Notes under the pieces: generated by a model | Databases searched by the model: none | Told to the model about the DNA's origin: nothing | Seen by the model: only the letters and a program-made list of their open reading frames with translations | Program-made: the position numbers and the translations under genes | Assembly: GCA_003641745.1 (NCBI GenBank) | Contig: QNAI01000004.1 | Location: 1 to 64,000 of the forward strand | Reading direction: 5' to 3' | DNA from: Verrucomicrobiota bacterium | GTDB taxonomy: Bacteria > Verrucomicrobiota > Verrucomicrobiia > Opitutales > Opitutaceae | Length of the DNA stretch: 64,000 nt | Shown here: positions 1 to 8,185 of the stretch, one piece after another | Layout: every line of letters begins with the position of its first letter | Position numbering within the stretch: position 1 is the stretch's first letter

Positions 1-279
1 ATCGACCGTGTCCCATGCCCCTGGACGCTGCCCGCGACTTCGTTCTATCGAGAGTCACGGTCAAGTTCAACCTCGACTGTCTTAAGGAGTACACCGTGAT
101 CGAGTTGGTATTTGAGTAGTCCAGGACTGTCCGGGGATGTATGGAGTTCTGGTCCCGATGCTCCATACCGGATAGAGCAATGGAGGTAGGGTGCATCTGA
201 TTCCAGATACGGATGAGAGCCCCGCTCCGCCCTTGACGGCTTGGTCGTTTCTGGATGAGATCGCGCTCAGGAAACTATT

Positions 280-588
280 ATGAGCTTTCTCGATATCTTT
301 GCGTTGATCGTCATGGCGATACTGCTCGCCGTCAGCATCTGGCTGGTCGTCTTGCTCGGCTCCATGCCCGGGGCGATCGCCCTGAAGCGCGGGCATCCGC
401 AGGCCGAGGCCATCAAGGCATTGGGCTGGATAGGCATCATCACGCTGGGCGTCAGCTGGTTTGTCGCCATCGTCTGGGCCTATTCGATCCCCAAGGGCAA
501 GGGACCGGACGACCTCGCTCTGGAGGGCAGAATCAAGGCCCTGGAGAGTCAGCTTGAACAATTGCAGGGAAAGGAGGACCGATCATGA
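280..588 (+). CDS. DUF3302 small inner-membrane protein (YiaW-like)
   Basis: Small membrane protein of 102 aa. Two hydrophobic segments are visible, about residues 5-30 and 46-66, followed by a short charged C-terminal helix (about 80-100) with coiled-coil character. The size, the opening MSFLDIFALIV and the pairing with a HlyD-type protein match the DUF3302 family, which in E. coli (YiaW) sits beside the membrane-fusion protein YiaV. By analogy with AaeX/AaeA systems it may be a small inner-membrane partner of the efflux complex, but its biochemical role is not known. The start has an AGGA about 8 bases upstream. Its stop overlaps the next start as ATGA, so the two genes are probably translationally coupled. 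Confidence 0.85.
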   Translation: MSFLDIFALIVMAILLAVSIWLVVLLGSMPGAIALKRGHPQAEAIKALGWIGIITLGVSWFVAIVWAYSIPKGKGPDDLALEGRIKALESQLEQLQGKEDRS

Positions 589-1580
589 TTGCCCTGCTTT
601 CAATTATCTACGGATCGTTCTACCTGTTGTTTTTCAAGAAGCTCAAACTCTTCCGGGAAAGCACGCGCAATATTTCCATCTTTGTGGGCATCGGTATCGT
701 GGCGATCGGAGCCATCGTCTTCGCTTGGTGGACGTTTGCCCCGACCTCGATCGACGGCCGGGTGTTCCGTTACGTCATACCCATCGTGCCCAACGTAAAA
801 GGCCAGGTGGTCGAAGTTCCAGTCGAACCTCTGGTCCCGATCAGGAAAGGGGACATTCTGTACAAGATCGACCCCACCCCGTATCAGTTTTCGGTGGATC
901 AACTCATGGCATCCATCGACCAGGCCAAGGCGCAAAGACGCCTGGCTGAGATCGAGGTGGAACGAACCACCGAGCTGGTGAAGGCCTCAGCCGGCGCCCA
1001 ATCCCAACTGGATCGCTGGAAAGCGGAGCTGGATGCCGCCGATGCGACAATCGCCAGTTTGGAGGCGCAACTTGGCAATGCCCAATGGCAACTCGATGAG
1101 ACCGTGGTTCGGGCGCCGCACGATGGTCGCGTGGTCAACCTGCAACTGCAGCCCGGCAACTACGTCACCACCATGCCGATGGCCGCGGCGATGGCTTTCG
1201 AGTCGGATAAAACACACGAAGTTATTGCCAGCTTCAGTCAGAGCGCCATCAGGTGGATCAATATCGGTGATGCCGTCGAAATGGTGTTCGCTGTGAAGCC
1301 CGGCACGGTTTTCACCGGAAAGGTCACGCATATCGTAAGAGCGTCGGGCTCGGCCCAGCTGTACGCCTCCGGGACCATCCCCACCTTTACCGGCGCGCCA
1401 GCCGCAACCCGTTGGGTCGTCCGGGTGGCGTTCGATGATCCCGAAGCGGCAGTGGACCTTCCACAGAGCGCCACCGCCACCAATCTCGCCGTTTACACGC
1501 AGAAAGGAAAGCCGGTTCACGTGATCAGCAAGGTGGTCATTCGAATGTCCGCCTGGACCTCGTACCTGACCTCTCCCTAG
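585..1580 (+). CDS. HlyD-family periplasmic adaptor (membrane fusion protein)
   Basis: Adaptor protein of 331 aa that should bridge an inner-membrane pump to the outer-membrane factor encoded next. An N-terminal transmembrane anchor lies at about residues 27-50. It is followed by the first half of a lipoyl-like domain (VKGQVVEVPVEPLVPIRKGD), a coiled-coil hairpin at about 105-165 rich in Ala, Glu, Gln and Lys, the second lipoyl half (VVRAPHDGRVVNLQLQPG) and a beta-barrel region. A perfect AAGGAGG ribosome-binding site (571-577) fixes the start. Closest in layout to YiaV/YibH. No RND, MFS, ABC or FUSC pump is encoded next to it within the window; one could lie upstream of base 1. Confidence 0.9.
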   Translation: MIALLSIIYGSFYLLFFKKLKLFRESTRNISIFVGIGIVAIGAIVFAWWTFAPTSIDGRVFRYVIPIVPNVKGQVVEVPVEPLVPIRKGDILYKIDPTPYQFSVDQLMASIDQAKAQRRLAEIEVERTTELVKASAGAQSQLDRWKAELDAADATIASLEAQLGNAQWQLDETVVRAPHDGRVVNLQLQPGNYVTTMPMAAAMAFESDKTHEVIASFSQSAIRWINIGDAVEMVFAVKPGTVFTGKVTHIVRASGSAQLYASGTIPTFTGAPAATRWVVRVAFDDPEAAVDLPQSATATNLAVYTQKGKPVHVISKVVIRMSAWTSYLTSP

Positions 1581-1587
1581 AGAAGCC

Positions 1588-3159
1588 ATGAACGCGGATA
1601 ACGTGAAAAGACTCTGCGCGATTCCGGCGGCGGCGCTGTTCGGAATGCTCCTGCTGTCCAGTTGCACCACCGTGGGGCCGGATTTTGAAGAACCGGAAGC
1701 TCCCGTAGCGGAGGATTGGTTGGAGTCCGACGATGCCAGGGTCAACACCTCCACCACGACTTACCGGGATTGGTGGGATGTCTTTCATGACCCGGTCCTG
1801 TCGAAGCTGATCGAGACCGCCTACCAGCAAAACCTCACTCTCCAGATCGCGGGCCTGCGCATCATGGAAGCGAGAGCACAACTGGGTTTCGCCACCGGCC
1901 TGCAATACCCTCAATCCCAAAGTGTCAACGCCAGTTACGTCGTGAGCAAGAGCAGCCGCAACGCACCACCGCTGGCCAATCTTCCGGATGATATCAGGGA
2001 ATCCGCGAGCCAGAGCGTCGACTTCTGGGGTGTCAGTTTTGACGCTGCCTGGGAAGCGGACGTGTGGGGCAAATTCCAGCGCGGAATGGAAGCAGCCGAT
2101 GCCAACCTCGCCGCCAGAACACTCGACTACGATTCGGTGCTGGTCATGCTGAGCGGGGATGTGGCAGCGCTTTACACCACGATTCGCACTTTTGGTGAGC
2201 GCCTCTCCTACGCCCGTGAAAACGTCGGCCTGCAGCAGGAATCTCTGGACCTCGCGGAGACGCGATATCAACTGGGAGCGACCTCGGAACTGGATGTCGA
2301 GCAGGCCAAGGCACTGCTGTACAACACCGAAGCTCTGATCCCCATTTTGGAACTGGGCCTGAGCCGGACGAAGAATGTCTTGAGTCAGCTATTGGGGTTG
2401 CCACCCAGCGATCTGGAATACCTGTTGGGAGGCACCGGAGGCATTCCGGCGGCACCCCCCACTGTGGCTGTGGGTATCCCCGCAGACCTGATCCGGCGGC
2501 GGCCGGATGTGCGCGCCGCGGAGATGGCCGCGGCGGCCCAGAGCGCGGCTATCGGGATCAACCAGGCAGACCTCTACCCGCATTTCGGTCTGGCCGGTTC
2601 CATCGGTCTGGCCGGAGACACCTTCGCGGATCAATTCGCATCCGGCAGCGGTACCGGCTTCTTTACCCCGTTCGTCAAGTGGGACATTTTCAACTACGGA
2701 CGCATCCGCAACAACGTCCGCATCCAGGATGCACGGTTCGAGCAACTCGTCGTCGCCTACCAGAACACGGCCCTGGCCGCGGCCAGGGAAGTCCAAGACG
2801 GGCTGCAGGGCTTTCTGCGGACTCGGGAACAGGTAGGCTTTCTCACGGAAGCCGTTGGCGCCTCGGACCGGGCCGCTCAGCTCGCCCTGGTCCAGTACCA
2901 GCAAGGAGCGACCGACTATACCCGGGTGTTGAACACACAGACCTCTCTGCTGCAGCAGCAGGATGCCCTCACCGAGGCGCGGGGCCAGGTGGTCTCCAAC
3001 CTGGTGGCAACCTACAAAGCGCTCGGGGGCGGTTGGCAGATTCGGGAAGGCCACGACTTCATCAAGTCGACCACGGCGGAGAGCATGGCCGCGCGAACAA
3101 ACTGGGGCGAAATGCTGGCCGCACCATCCGAGACGCCGGAAGCCCCACCTGAGCCTTAG
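1588..3159 (+). CDS. NodT-family outer-membrane efflux lipoprotein
   Basis: TolC-like outer-membrane factor of 523 aa, the exit duct of the efflux locus. It has a lipoprotein signal with lipobox LSSC (Cys26) followed by the family hallmark TTVGPDF. The body has two OEP repeats, with long helical stretches and the conserved RRRPDVRAAE segment at the start of the second repeat, and the late motif YKALGGGW. It starts 7 bases after the adaptor gene, so the three genes form an operon. The stop codon is remarkable: TAG is made from two bases of the target duplication plus the first base of the adjoining MITE. Reconstructing the empty site gives TAA. The protein is otherwise complete, because the insertion fell exactly at the stop. 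Confidence 0.92.
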   Translation: MNADNVKRLCAIPAAALFGMLLLSSCTTVGPDFEEPEAPVAEDWLESDDARVNTSTTTYRDWWDVFHDPVLSKLIETAYQQNLTLQIAGLRIMEARAQLGFATGLQYPQSQSVNASYVVSKSSRNAPPLANLPDDIRESASQSVDFWGVSFDAAWEADVWGKFQRGMEAADANLAARTLDYDSVLVMLSGDVAALYTTIRTFGERLSYARENVGLQQESLDLAETRYQLGATSELDVEQAKALLYNTEALIPILELGLSRTKNVLSQLLGLPPSDLEYLLGGTGGIPAAPPTVAVGIPADLIRRRPDVRAAEMAAAAQSAAIGINQADLYPHFGLAGSIGLAGDTFADQFASGSGTGFFTPFVKWDIFNYGRIRNNVRIQDARFEQLVVAYQNTALAAAREVQDGLQGFLRTREQVGFLTEAVGASDRAAQLALVQYQQGATDYTRVLNTQTSLLQQQDALTEARGQVVSNLVATYKALGGGWQIREGHDFIKSTTAESMAARTNWGEMLAAPSETPEAPPEP

Positions 3160-3435
3160 AGGCTGTCTTAAAAGTGATGAAAACTGTCGTTTGGCCAGAA
3201 AAGGCCTCGCCGCAAGGCACATCCTAAATGGGGTATCCCCATAGGGCTATCCCTTTCGGATGGAACGCCGCGCCGTGGTCGTTTCTGTCCAAACCCTTCG
3301 GGCAGAGTTGCTTTAGGTCGTGGCCGGCGTTGGGCACGAGGACCAAGGCCTTTGGGCCTGGGCGCCTCGCGCCTGCCTTGCCCAGCACCCCAAATCAATC
3401 TCTGCGACATGCTTCAGCACTTTTAAGACAGCCTC
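3159..3435 (+). mobile_element. MITE copy 1 (277 bp, TIR GAGGCTGTCTTAAAAGTG)
   Basis: A non-coding element bounded by perfect 18-bp terminal inverted repeats GAGGCTGTCTTAAAAGTG, with imperfect pairing continuing about 13 bases inward. It is flanked by a 3-bp duplication TTA (3156-3158 and 3436-3438). It matches the reverse complement of 26573-26860 almost base for base, apart from a few substitutions and two small indels. No transposase reading frame is present, so it must be mobilised in trans. The 3-bp TNA-type duplication is reminiscent of some IS5-group elements, but I cannot assign the parent from sequence alone. At its centre is the palindrome GGGGTATCCCC (3230-3240), which is different in the other copy. 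Confidence 0.88.
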
Positions 3436-3508
3436 TTAAGGGCACCCTGATTGATTCGAGGCGGACCGGCCCAAGCGGAAGAGCTGGTAACCGTCCCCAC
3501 CGGGCGGT

Positions 3509-4576
3509 TCAGTACCGGTAGTCGCGCGCCGTGTGATAGAGCGCCAGAACATTCTCGATCGGAACGTCCGGCTGAACGGAGTTGGAGGCGGCGACGATGT
3601 AACCTCCATCCGATCCCAGGATATTGATCCGTTTCAGAACTTCCCGCTCAACTTCATCCGGGGTTCCGAAGGGCAGCAGTTTCTGGGTGTCCACTCCGCC
3701 ATAGAATGAGATTCTTCCCCTGAACAGCCTGATCAGGTTCTCCGGGTCCATTCCCGGAGTGTCCGGTTGAATCGGATCCAGAAGATCCAGACCCATCTCG
3801 ATCAGGTCCTCGATGATCGGGACGACCGATCCGTCCGTATGATAGCGGGTTTTGAGTCCCATCTGCCTGAAGGGCTCAATCAGGTCTCTCTGAAACGGGC
3901 TTATCCATTCCCGCCAGAGCTCCGGCGAAAACATCATCCCGGTCTGCATGCCCACGTCGCCGGCACTCCAGACTATGTCAATCTCCCCTTCCGACTCCTC
4001 CAAAGCCCGCATGGTGATCTCTTTGCACAGCGCCGTGACCCGGCCAAGAATCGCCTCAACCATCTCCGGTTGCTCGATCAGATCCGCCAGGAATTTTTCC
4101 AGCCCCCGCATGGCCCAGCCAATCTCAAGAAAAGATCCCATGGAAAATACGATCGCCTTCGGTTCCTCTTGATTGAAGTTCCCAATGGCGTCCCGCACAT
4201 GGGCGACCGACAACCAGTCGACCGTCGGCCAATCGTACTCCTCGATATCCCTTACGGTTTCAGCCTGTGCCAGGGGATGCACCACCGGATCGTGGTAACG
4301 ACACCAATCGTTGCCCACGGACCTCCATCCGATGCCCCACATGTCCGTGCCGCCCGTACTGTAACCGAACGCTCCGGAGAAGGTATCCGGACCGACATAG
4401 CGGGCCGAAACATAGCGCATGTCCGCTCCGAAATAACGAAGCAGATCCTCACCCGACTCCAAGCCAAGATGCCTGAGCAACCCCGAGGTCGTCTCCTCTG
4501 TTCCGAAGTAATTCAGGGGCGGCCGATCGGGACGTCGATGGCTCAGGGCACACATCACCCGCTCTCGTGAAGTCAT
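3509..4576 (-). CDS. Uroporphyrinogen decarboxylase-family protein (not HemE)
   Basis: TIM-barrel protein of 355 aa in the UroD/MtaA superfamily. Visible family segments are the opening MTSRERVMCALSHRRPDRPP, a loop YHTDGSVVP (His246, Asp248) at the place where Mta-type methyltransferases carry a metal-binding HxC, and the late block GGYIVAASNSVQPDVP. The HemE substrate-binding signature RQAGRYMPEY is absent, so heme synthesis is unlikely. Relatives are corrinoid-dependent methyltransferases or uncharacterised proteins of carbohydrate-degrading bacteria. The gene lies 67 bases downstream of the DUF6807 gene on the same strand, so the two may be cotranscribed and share a catabolic role. The substrate cannot be inferred. 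Confidence 0.85.
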   Translation of the reverse strand: MTSRERVMCALSHRRPDRPPLNYFGTEETTSGLLRHLGLESGEDLLRYFGADMRYVSARYVGPDTFSGAFGYSTGGTDMWGIGWRSVGNDWCRYHDPVVHPLAQAETVRDIEEYDWPTVDWLSVAHVRDAIGNFNQEEPKAIVFSMGSFLEIGWAMRGLEKFLADLIEQPEMVEAILGRVTALCKEITMRALEESEGEIDIVWSAGDVGMQTGMMFSPELWREWISPFQRDLIEPFRQMGLKTRYHTDGSVVPIIEDLIEMGLDLLDPIQPDTPGMDPENLIRLFRGRISFYGGVDTQKLLPFGTPDEVEREVLKRINILGSDGGYIVAASNSVQPDVPIENVLALYHTARDYRY

Positions 4577-4643
4577 TGCTCTGATTTGCTTCTTGATTGC
4601 CGCTCAAGTCAAGGGCTCCGGGCCACTTCGGCCGAAGAGGTAC

Positions 4644-5537
4644 TCACCGCCAATCTTCGAACGGCAACCAGGAAGAGAACCGCTCGTATTCCTCCGCGAT
4701 CTTTTCCGGGACGGCTTTCCCTGCATGAATGAAATGCCGGTAGGCCAGGCGAAGCTTCCCGCCCTTCTTCAGATCGAGGGGTTCATCCCTGAGAACTGAG
4801 GCATTCAGGCCGTGCATATAGTGTTCGGTCCAGGTCACCCAGGGCGTCGGGTGCCGGAGATTCGACGGGTGATCCATGAGCGTGAGTCCGCCCCAATGCT
4901 GGAAATTGTGCCGGTCCGGAATGCCGTCCAGCCACCAGCTGTAGTCTGTCCACCGCGCCCGGGTACGATGGGAATCCAGCCAAGCGGTCTCACCCTCGCT
5001 GTTGAGCAACTCCGGCTCGACCGTGCGCACGAAGCGGACCGTCATGCCGCCATAGCCTCCCCATTCGACATGCCGATCGAGGTGGACATCCACCAGGGGG
5101 GTGAAGACGAATTCCCAATCGATGACCCGCCGTCTGCCTTGATCCCGCTGGGTGTAGGTGACCCGTCGTTCGTCCCGGATGAGCGGTTCCCCCTCCGGCG
5201 TAATCCACTCGATCACATTGGTGAGACGGGCACGATCTTCCTGCGGATCCTCAATCGTCATGGAGACATTTCGAGTCGTCGCCCATGGATGACCGCTCCC
5301 CTCCTGGTCCCAGGCATTGAGCCCGTTGATGTATTTCCAGGAGAAGTACATTCCGTAATGCCACGGATGATCACCCGGATTGACCATGGTCACCGGATGC
5401 CCGCCCGGCAGATTGACCGGATGGCAATAGGGATAGAGATCGACCTCGCCATAGCGATAGGTGAACAGGGGTTCCCTGCCGTCGCGAACCGTGACGGAAC
5501 GGTTGAACTCGTGGGTGATTCGAAGTTTCGAACTCAT
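4644..5537 (-). CDS. DUF6807 (PmoA-like) family protein
   Basis: 297-aa protein without a signal peptide. It matches the family often labelled PmoA-like or DUF6807 in Verrucomicrobiota, Planctomycetota and Bacteroidota. Recognisable segments are LYPYCHPVNLPGGHPVT, the His/Trp-rich NPGDHPWHYGMYFSW and WTDYSWWLDG. The family resembles sugar-recognising beta-sandwich proteins and has nothing to do with methane oxidation in these bacteria despite the name. The first gene of a probable two-gene unit with the UroD-family gene. A reasonable guess is a role in sugar or glycoside catabolism, but no reaction is established. Confidence 0.8.
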   Translation of the reverse strand: MSSKLRITHEFNRSVTVRDGREPLFTYRYGEVDLYPYCHPVNLPGGHPVTMVNPGDHPWHYGMYFSWKYINGLNAWDQEGSGHPWATTRNVSMTIEDPQEDRARLTNVIEWITPEGEPLIRDERRVTYTQRDQGRRRVIDWEFVFTPLVDVHLDRHVEWGGYGGMTVRFVRTVEPELLNSEGETAWLDSHRTRARWTDYSWWLDGIPDRHNFQHWGGLTLMDHPSNLRHPTPWVTWTEHYMHGLNASVLRDEPLDLKKGGKLRLAYRHFIHAGKAVPEKIAEEYERFSSWLPFEDWR

Positions 5538-5672
5538 CTGTTGCGGTGGTTGACGGTGGTTCTACAGGACCGCCCATACCATCGAGTGCCCGGCCAGGAT
5601 CAAGATTCCAAAACACGAAGAGCGGTTGACGCAACCCTCTCCAATCCGGAGGATGTCCTCAACCAATTTCCC

Positions 5673-6182
5673 ATGGTCCTTTACCTCATGCGCCACGCTC
5701 ACGCCGTCAGTGAGCAGGAAGATCTCAGTCGCCCCCTCAGCGGCCGGGGACGCAGGCAGGCGCACGCGATGGGCAAACACTTCCAAACCCGCGACCTCAT
5801 CGAGGCATCAAAGATCTGGCACAGCCCCCTGGAACGGGCGCGCGAAACCGCCGACCTTTTCAATGGATACGCCGAGTTGGGCGCATTCTGCCGTGGAGTG
5901 GACGGTCTCCTTCCTTTCGACGATGTCAGGGGTCTTGCCAGACGGCTTTCGGGATTCAACTACCCCCTGATGGTGGTCGGTCACGAACCCCATCTCGGAC
6001 GCCTGGTTTCGCTCCTCGTTTCGGGCACGGTTGATCAGGATGTTATCGACTTCAAGAAAGGCGGGATCTGCAGTCTGAGACGCATCGAAACCCGCTCACT
6101 GGCCCGGCTCTGGAGCATCAATTGGTACCTGACACCAAAGGCCGTTGCCCACCCCGAAGGGGATTCGGGGCCGAAAGGCTGA
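5673..6182 (+). CDS. sixA: SixA-type phosphohistidine phosphatase
   Basis: Histidine phosphatase of 169 aa. The catalytic RHG-type motif is LMRHAHA near the N-terminus (Arg7, His8). The second conserved segment is HSPLERARETADLF, and the second catalytic His is in VVGHEPHLGRLVS. SixA proteins remove phosphate from phosphohistidine in HPt domains or PTS proteins; the target here is unknown. The reading frame is open far upstream, across the antisense DUF6807 gene, but the ATG at 5673 is the only start that places the RHG motif at the usual distance from the N-terminus. It is followed 15 bases later by the SDR gene. Confidence 0.88.
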   Translation: MVLYLMRHAHAVSEQEDLSRPLSGRGRRQAHAMGKHFQTRDLIEASKIWHSPLERARETADLFNGYAELGAFCRGVDGLLPFDDVRGLARRLSGFNYPLMVVGHEPHLGRLVSLLVSGTVDQDVIDFKKGGICSLRRIETRSLARLWSINWYLTPKAVAHPEGDSGPKG

Positions 6183-6197
6183 CCGGTCGACCGCGCC

Positions 6198-7118
6198 ATG
6201 CGTCTCTTTCTCACGGGAGCATCCGGCCTGGTTGGATCCAATATTCTGCCGGTCGCCCTACGCCGCGGACACGAAGTCATCGCGGTCAGGGGATCGTGGC
6301 AGGGCGAGATTCCCGGCGCCACCCAAGTGATCCAGGTGGACCTTTCGGACCCTCACGCGGTCCAATCCTCCATCCTCGAGGCATTCCCCGATGCAATCAT
6401 AAACGCGGCCGGCGTAACCGAACCTTTTCTCTGCGATCGCGATCCCAAGGGCTCCGCCTCGATCAATGTCGATCTTCCCAAAATACTGGCCCGGATCGCC
6501 CACCACCTGAGCGCACGACTGGTTCACCTGTCCAGCGAACAGATCTTCGATGGCAACTCGGCCCCCTATGAACGGGATCACACGCCTTCGCCCTCGAATC
6601 TCTATGGGCATCAGAAAGCGGAATCCGAGCAACGGGTACATTCGGGCGCACCGGAACATGCGGTCACCCTCCGCCTGCCCCTGCTCAACGGCAATTCTCC
6701 GGGCGGTACCCGCAGCCTGCACGAACGACTGTTCGGTCTCTGGGCCTCCGGCCAACCGGCTCGGCTCTTTCGCGACGAGATCCGGCAACCATGCGGGGCT
6801 GACAATGCGGCGGAGGTGGTTATCGAGATGTGTGAGCGCCCGGACCTCACGGGGATATTCAACTGGGCCGGCTCCGAAGCTCTTTCCCGCCTTGAAATGG
6901 GTCGCCGAATTCTCGATCGGTTCGGACTCCCGGACGATCTGGTCATCGGTCTGGCCCAGAGGGAGATTCCGGGCGGGAAGGACCGCCCCCCCGATCTGTC
7001 ACTCGATCTCGCCGGCCTGGCCGGCAAACTCAAGACCCCACTCCAGGACTTCGCCACTCAACTCGAAAATCTCATCGTCCCGCGCCCGTTCCGCGAATGG
7101 TATCACAAACAGGAATGA
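6198..7118 (+). CDS. RmlD-like NAD(P)-dependent sugar-nucleotide reductase (SDR)
   Basis: Extended short-chain dehydrogenase of 306 aa. The Rossmann glycine motif TGASGLVGS lies at residues 6-14 and the catalytic YxxxK is in LYGHQKAESE. The arrangement HLSSEQIFDGNSAPY, with an active-site Ser followed by a FDG motif, is characteristic of dTDP-4-dehydrorhamnose reductase (RmlD) and its relatives. No rmlABC genes are present in the window, so it is safer to call it RmlD-like than to claim rhamnose synthesis. It probably shares a transcript with sixA, which ends 15 bases upstream. Confidence 0.82.
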   Translation: MRLFLTGASGLVGSNILPVALRRGHEVIAVRGSWQGEIPGATQVIQVDLSDPHAVQSSILEAFPDAIINAAGVTEPFLCDRDPKGSASINVDLPKILARIAHHLSARLVHLSSEQIFDGNSAPYERDHTPSPSNLYGHQKAESEQRVHSGAPEHAVTLRLPLLNGNSPGGTRSLHERLFGLWASGQPARLFRDEIRQPCGADNAAEVVIEMCERPDLTGIFNWAGSEALSRLEMGRRILDRFGLPDDLVIGLAQREIPGGKDRPPDLSLDLAGLAGKLKTPLQDFATQLENLIVPRPFREWYHKQE

Positions 7119-7240
7119 AGAGAGTAAAGTCACCCATTCCTGGTCTGCGCTTTTCCTGGTCCATTCGGGTCGAATCGCCATCCAGCCACTTCTGCCTTTT
7201 CGGCAACAGCGTGCCATCGCGCGCCGCATTCTCGATTCAC

Positions 7241-7275
7241 TTCTTACTTCCCACTTCAAACTTCTTACTTCCCAT
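7241..7275 (+). repeat. TTCNNNC heptamer array upstream of the lipoate ligase-like gene
   Basis: Five consecutive 7-base units: TTCTTAC, TTCCCAC, TTCAAAC, TTCTTAC and TTCCCAT. The array ends 5 bases before the ATG of the lipoate ligase-like gene, exactly where a ribosome-binding site would be expected, and it is pyrimidine-rich in the mRNA sense. The same TTCNNNC heptamer pattern recurs before holA (39993-40045) and after moaA (55051-55099). Confidence 0.8.
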
Positions 7276-7280
7276 CCGCC

Positions 7281-7970
7281 ATGCTTCACGTCCTGCCTGA
7301 CCGAACCGGTGATGCCGCCGAGAACATGGCGATTGATTTCCTCATGCTGCAGAGGTACCCGGATCCCGACCACTTTCGCCTGCGCCACTACAACTGGCGG
7401 CGACCCGCCTGCACCTTCGGTTACAGTCAGAAAATCGCCTTCGTCCGCGAGGAACTTTCCGATCCCGACCTCGACCTGACCCGCCGCGCCACCGGCGGGG
7501 GCATCGTCGATCACACCGAGGACTGGACCTTCTGCCTGGTCATCCCCCGGGTTCACGACCTCTGGGAGCAGCCCGGGCCGGAGGTTTACCGAAATATCCA
7601 TTATTCAATGACAAAAGCTTTCCGCCACCTCGGGGCCAAGGTGTGCCTACAGTCCAAGCCGTCCGAATCGCCGGTCGGGGTCTGTTTCTCCCGGGCCGAA
7701 ATCAACGACATCGTTCTCGAATCCACCGGCGCCAAGGTGGCCGGTGCCGCCATGAAACGAAACAAGCGGGGCCTGCTCTTCCAGGGATCGATCTGGAAAC
7801 CTCTGCTGCCCGGATTCAACTGGGAGGCATTCACCGAGGTCTTTGCCCAACGGCTGGCCGAAGACACGCTTGCCGAACCGGAGTATCCGGGTTGGCCCGC
7901 CTTCGATCCGGACGAGGAAACCGCCCTGATCGAGCAGTACGCCTCGACCGAATGGATTGAGGCGCGGTAA
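7281..7970 (+). CDS. Lipoate-protein ligase A-family (BPL/LPL) protein
   Basis: 229-aa protein of the biotin/lipoate ligase fold. Seen in sequence: the early segment AENMAIDFLML, the glycine-rich RRATGGGIVDH of the lipoyl-AMP or lipoyl-donor binding loop, and the conserved lysine in GAKVAGAAMKRNKRG. At 229 aa it lacks the accessory C-terminal domain of canonical LplA, so it may be an octanoyl- or lipoyl-transferase (LipM-like) rather than an ATP-dependent ligase. The start at 7281 is preceded by a heptamer array and has no recognisable Shine-Dalgarno sequence. Confidence 0.8.
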   Translation: MLHVLPDRTGDAAENMAIDFLMLQRYPDPDHFRLRHYNWRRPACTFGYSQKIAFVREELSDPDLDLTRRATGGGIVDHTEDWTFCLVIPRVHDLWEQPGPEVYRNIHYSMTKAFRHLGAKVCLQSKPSESPVGVCFSRAEINDIVLESTGAKVAGAAMKRNKRGLLFQGSIWKPLLPGFNWEAFTEVFAQRLAEDTLAEPEYPGWPAFDPDEETALIEQYASTEWIEAR

Positions 7971-8159
7971 GAAGTCAGCCTTCCGGACCGACAAAGGTCC
8001 CGGACTCAATTCCGTTTCCAATTCGGCATTTTCCACCGCCGTCGAAGAATCCTTCCCCCCCTGTCTACATCCGGCGGCCAGGAGTCCGACAGCCACAGCC
8101 ATCGATATTCCCGGCAACAGGAGGCGGTTTCGAAACACTATTTGCGTGGTTTTCTCCAT
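7647..8159 (-). CDS. Possible small lipoprotein, 3' end uncertain
   Basis: A 170-codon minus-strand frame whose first 30 codons read like a lipoprotein signal: a charged start, a hydrophobic core MAVAVGLLAAG and a lipobox Cys, then a polar Gly/Ser/Thr linker. The rest runs antisense through the end of the lipoate ligase-like gene, which is unlikely for a real coding sequence of this length. The start lies only 26 bases from the divergent sulfatase gene. It could be a small lipoprotein whose frame was disturbed near 7980, or a chance frame. I favour uncertainty; only the first 60 codons or so (7980-8159) look plausible. Confidence 0.25.
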   Translation of the reverse strand: MEKTTQIVFRNRLLLPGISMAVAVGLLAAGCRQGGKDSSTAVENAELETELSPGPLSVRKADFLPRLNPFGRGVLLDQGGFLVRIEGGPTRILRFGKRVFGQPLGKDLGECLPVESGQQRFPDRSLEEQAPLVSFHGGTGHLGAGGFENDVVDFGPGETDPDRRFGRLGL

Positions 8160-8185
8160 GTCTTTTCCCCATTCTCTTTTCCATC

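Noticed and set aside
1-119. Open frame to a TAG at 117-119 at the window start
   Set aside because: Only 38 codons with no recognised family; frames of this length are common by chance. It could be the end of an upstream gene, but nothing supports it.
3509-4576. HemE (uroporphyrinogen decarboxylase proper)
   Set aside because: The N-terminal HemE substrate signature is missing and the gene neighbours are not heme genes.
4644-5537. Methane monooxygenase subunit PmoA
   Set aside because: The family label is historical; no membrane helices and no metal ligands of particulate methane monooxygenase.
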